The notes under the pieces were generated by a model, which worked only from the letters and a program-made list of their open reading frames with translations, did not search any database and was not told the DNA's origin. 64,000 bases of DNA, taken from contig NC_064046.1 in assembly GCF_932526225.1 (NCBI RefSeq), forward strand, positions 9,759,719 to 9,823,718, read 5' to 3'. This document shows positions 63,986 through 64,000 of this stretch, piece after piece. Position numbers and translations under genes: made by a program. Numbering within the stretch: the first letter of the stretch is position 1; each line of letters opens with the position of its first letter. This DNA is from Nematostella vectensis (Eukaryota > Cnidaria > Anthozoa > Actiniaria > Edwardsiidae).

Positions 63986-64000
63986 CCCGGAAAATTTCCA

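Overview
The window is animal DNA that is almost entirely accessory: decayed transposable elements, satellites and minisatellites, with one small host gene family. Two exons that join in phase encode a signal peptide and a PAN/apple domain; two more encode an F5/8 type C (discoidin) domain. These genes, the mix of elements (Ty3/Gypsy, BEL/Pao, a YRDD-type reverse transcriptase with a C-terminal GIY-YIG nuclease, RTE-like and CR1/Jockey-like LINEs, tRNA-derived SINEs, a hammerhead ribozyme) and the moderately AT-rich base composition suggest a cnidarian, most likely a sea anemone such as Nematostella. The species is an inference; no marker gene is present.

Layout. 1-3.2 kb: the 3' part of a broken Ty3/Gypsy element. 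3.2-16.0 kb: a tandem array of about ten ~1.27-kb monomers, several organised as a 2,550-bp dimer. 16.9-19.2 kb: a minus-strand RTE-like LINE, 5'-truncated in its endonuclease, ending inside the capsid-like gene of the next element. 19.2-24.1 kb: a GC-rich block of tightly packed, convergent, divergent and overlapping decayed genes. I read it as the structural-gene module of an endogenised large-capsid DNA virus or Polinton-like element; it is followed by GC-rich minisatellites. 25.6-27.8 kb: three copies of an unclassified ~0.7-1 kb repeat. 27.8-29.7 kb: RT/GIY-YIG element. 30.8-32.1 kb: unclassified coding remnant. 32.6-33.8 kb: CR1/Jockey-like LINE. 36.0-44.2 kb: PAN-F5/8C gene copy 1, whose long second intron holds an antisense BEL/Pao element. 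44.2-45.2 kb: a TTAA-flanked, probably Kolobok-type MITE with three evenly spaced TGACGTCA sites. 45.6-47.2 kb: gag-like ORFs split by a tRNA-derived sequence. 48.3-49.2 kb: hexanucleotide arrays. 50.67-50.73 kb: a complete type I hammerhead ribozyme. 52.1-52.3 kb: SINE. 52.8-53.45 kb: an intact unrecognised 221-codon ORF. 53.6-54.1 kb: minisatellite with poly-C tracts. 54.6-54.9 kb: probable solo LTR. 55.4-57.4 kb: PAN-F5/8C copy 2. 57.7-58.7 kb: 22-bp satellite. 59.3-63.4 kb: a large inverted duplication (arms ~1.3 and ~1.45 kb) carrying exon-like sequence, with a 28-bp GC-rich minisatellite in the loop.

No gene can be called confidently functional. Both PAN-F5/8C copies carry lesions, and the element genes have stops or frameshifts. 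The items most worth following up are the virus-like capsid module, the hammerhead ribozyme, the dimeric satellite, the intact 221-codon ORF and the large inverted duplication.
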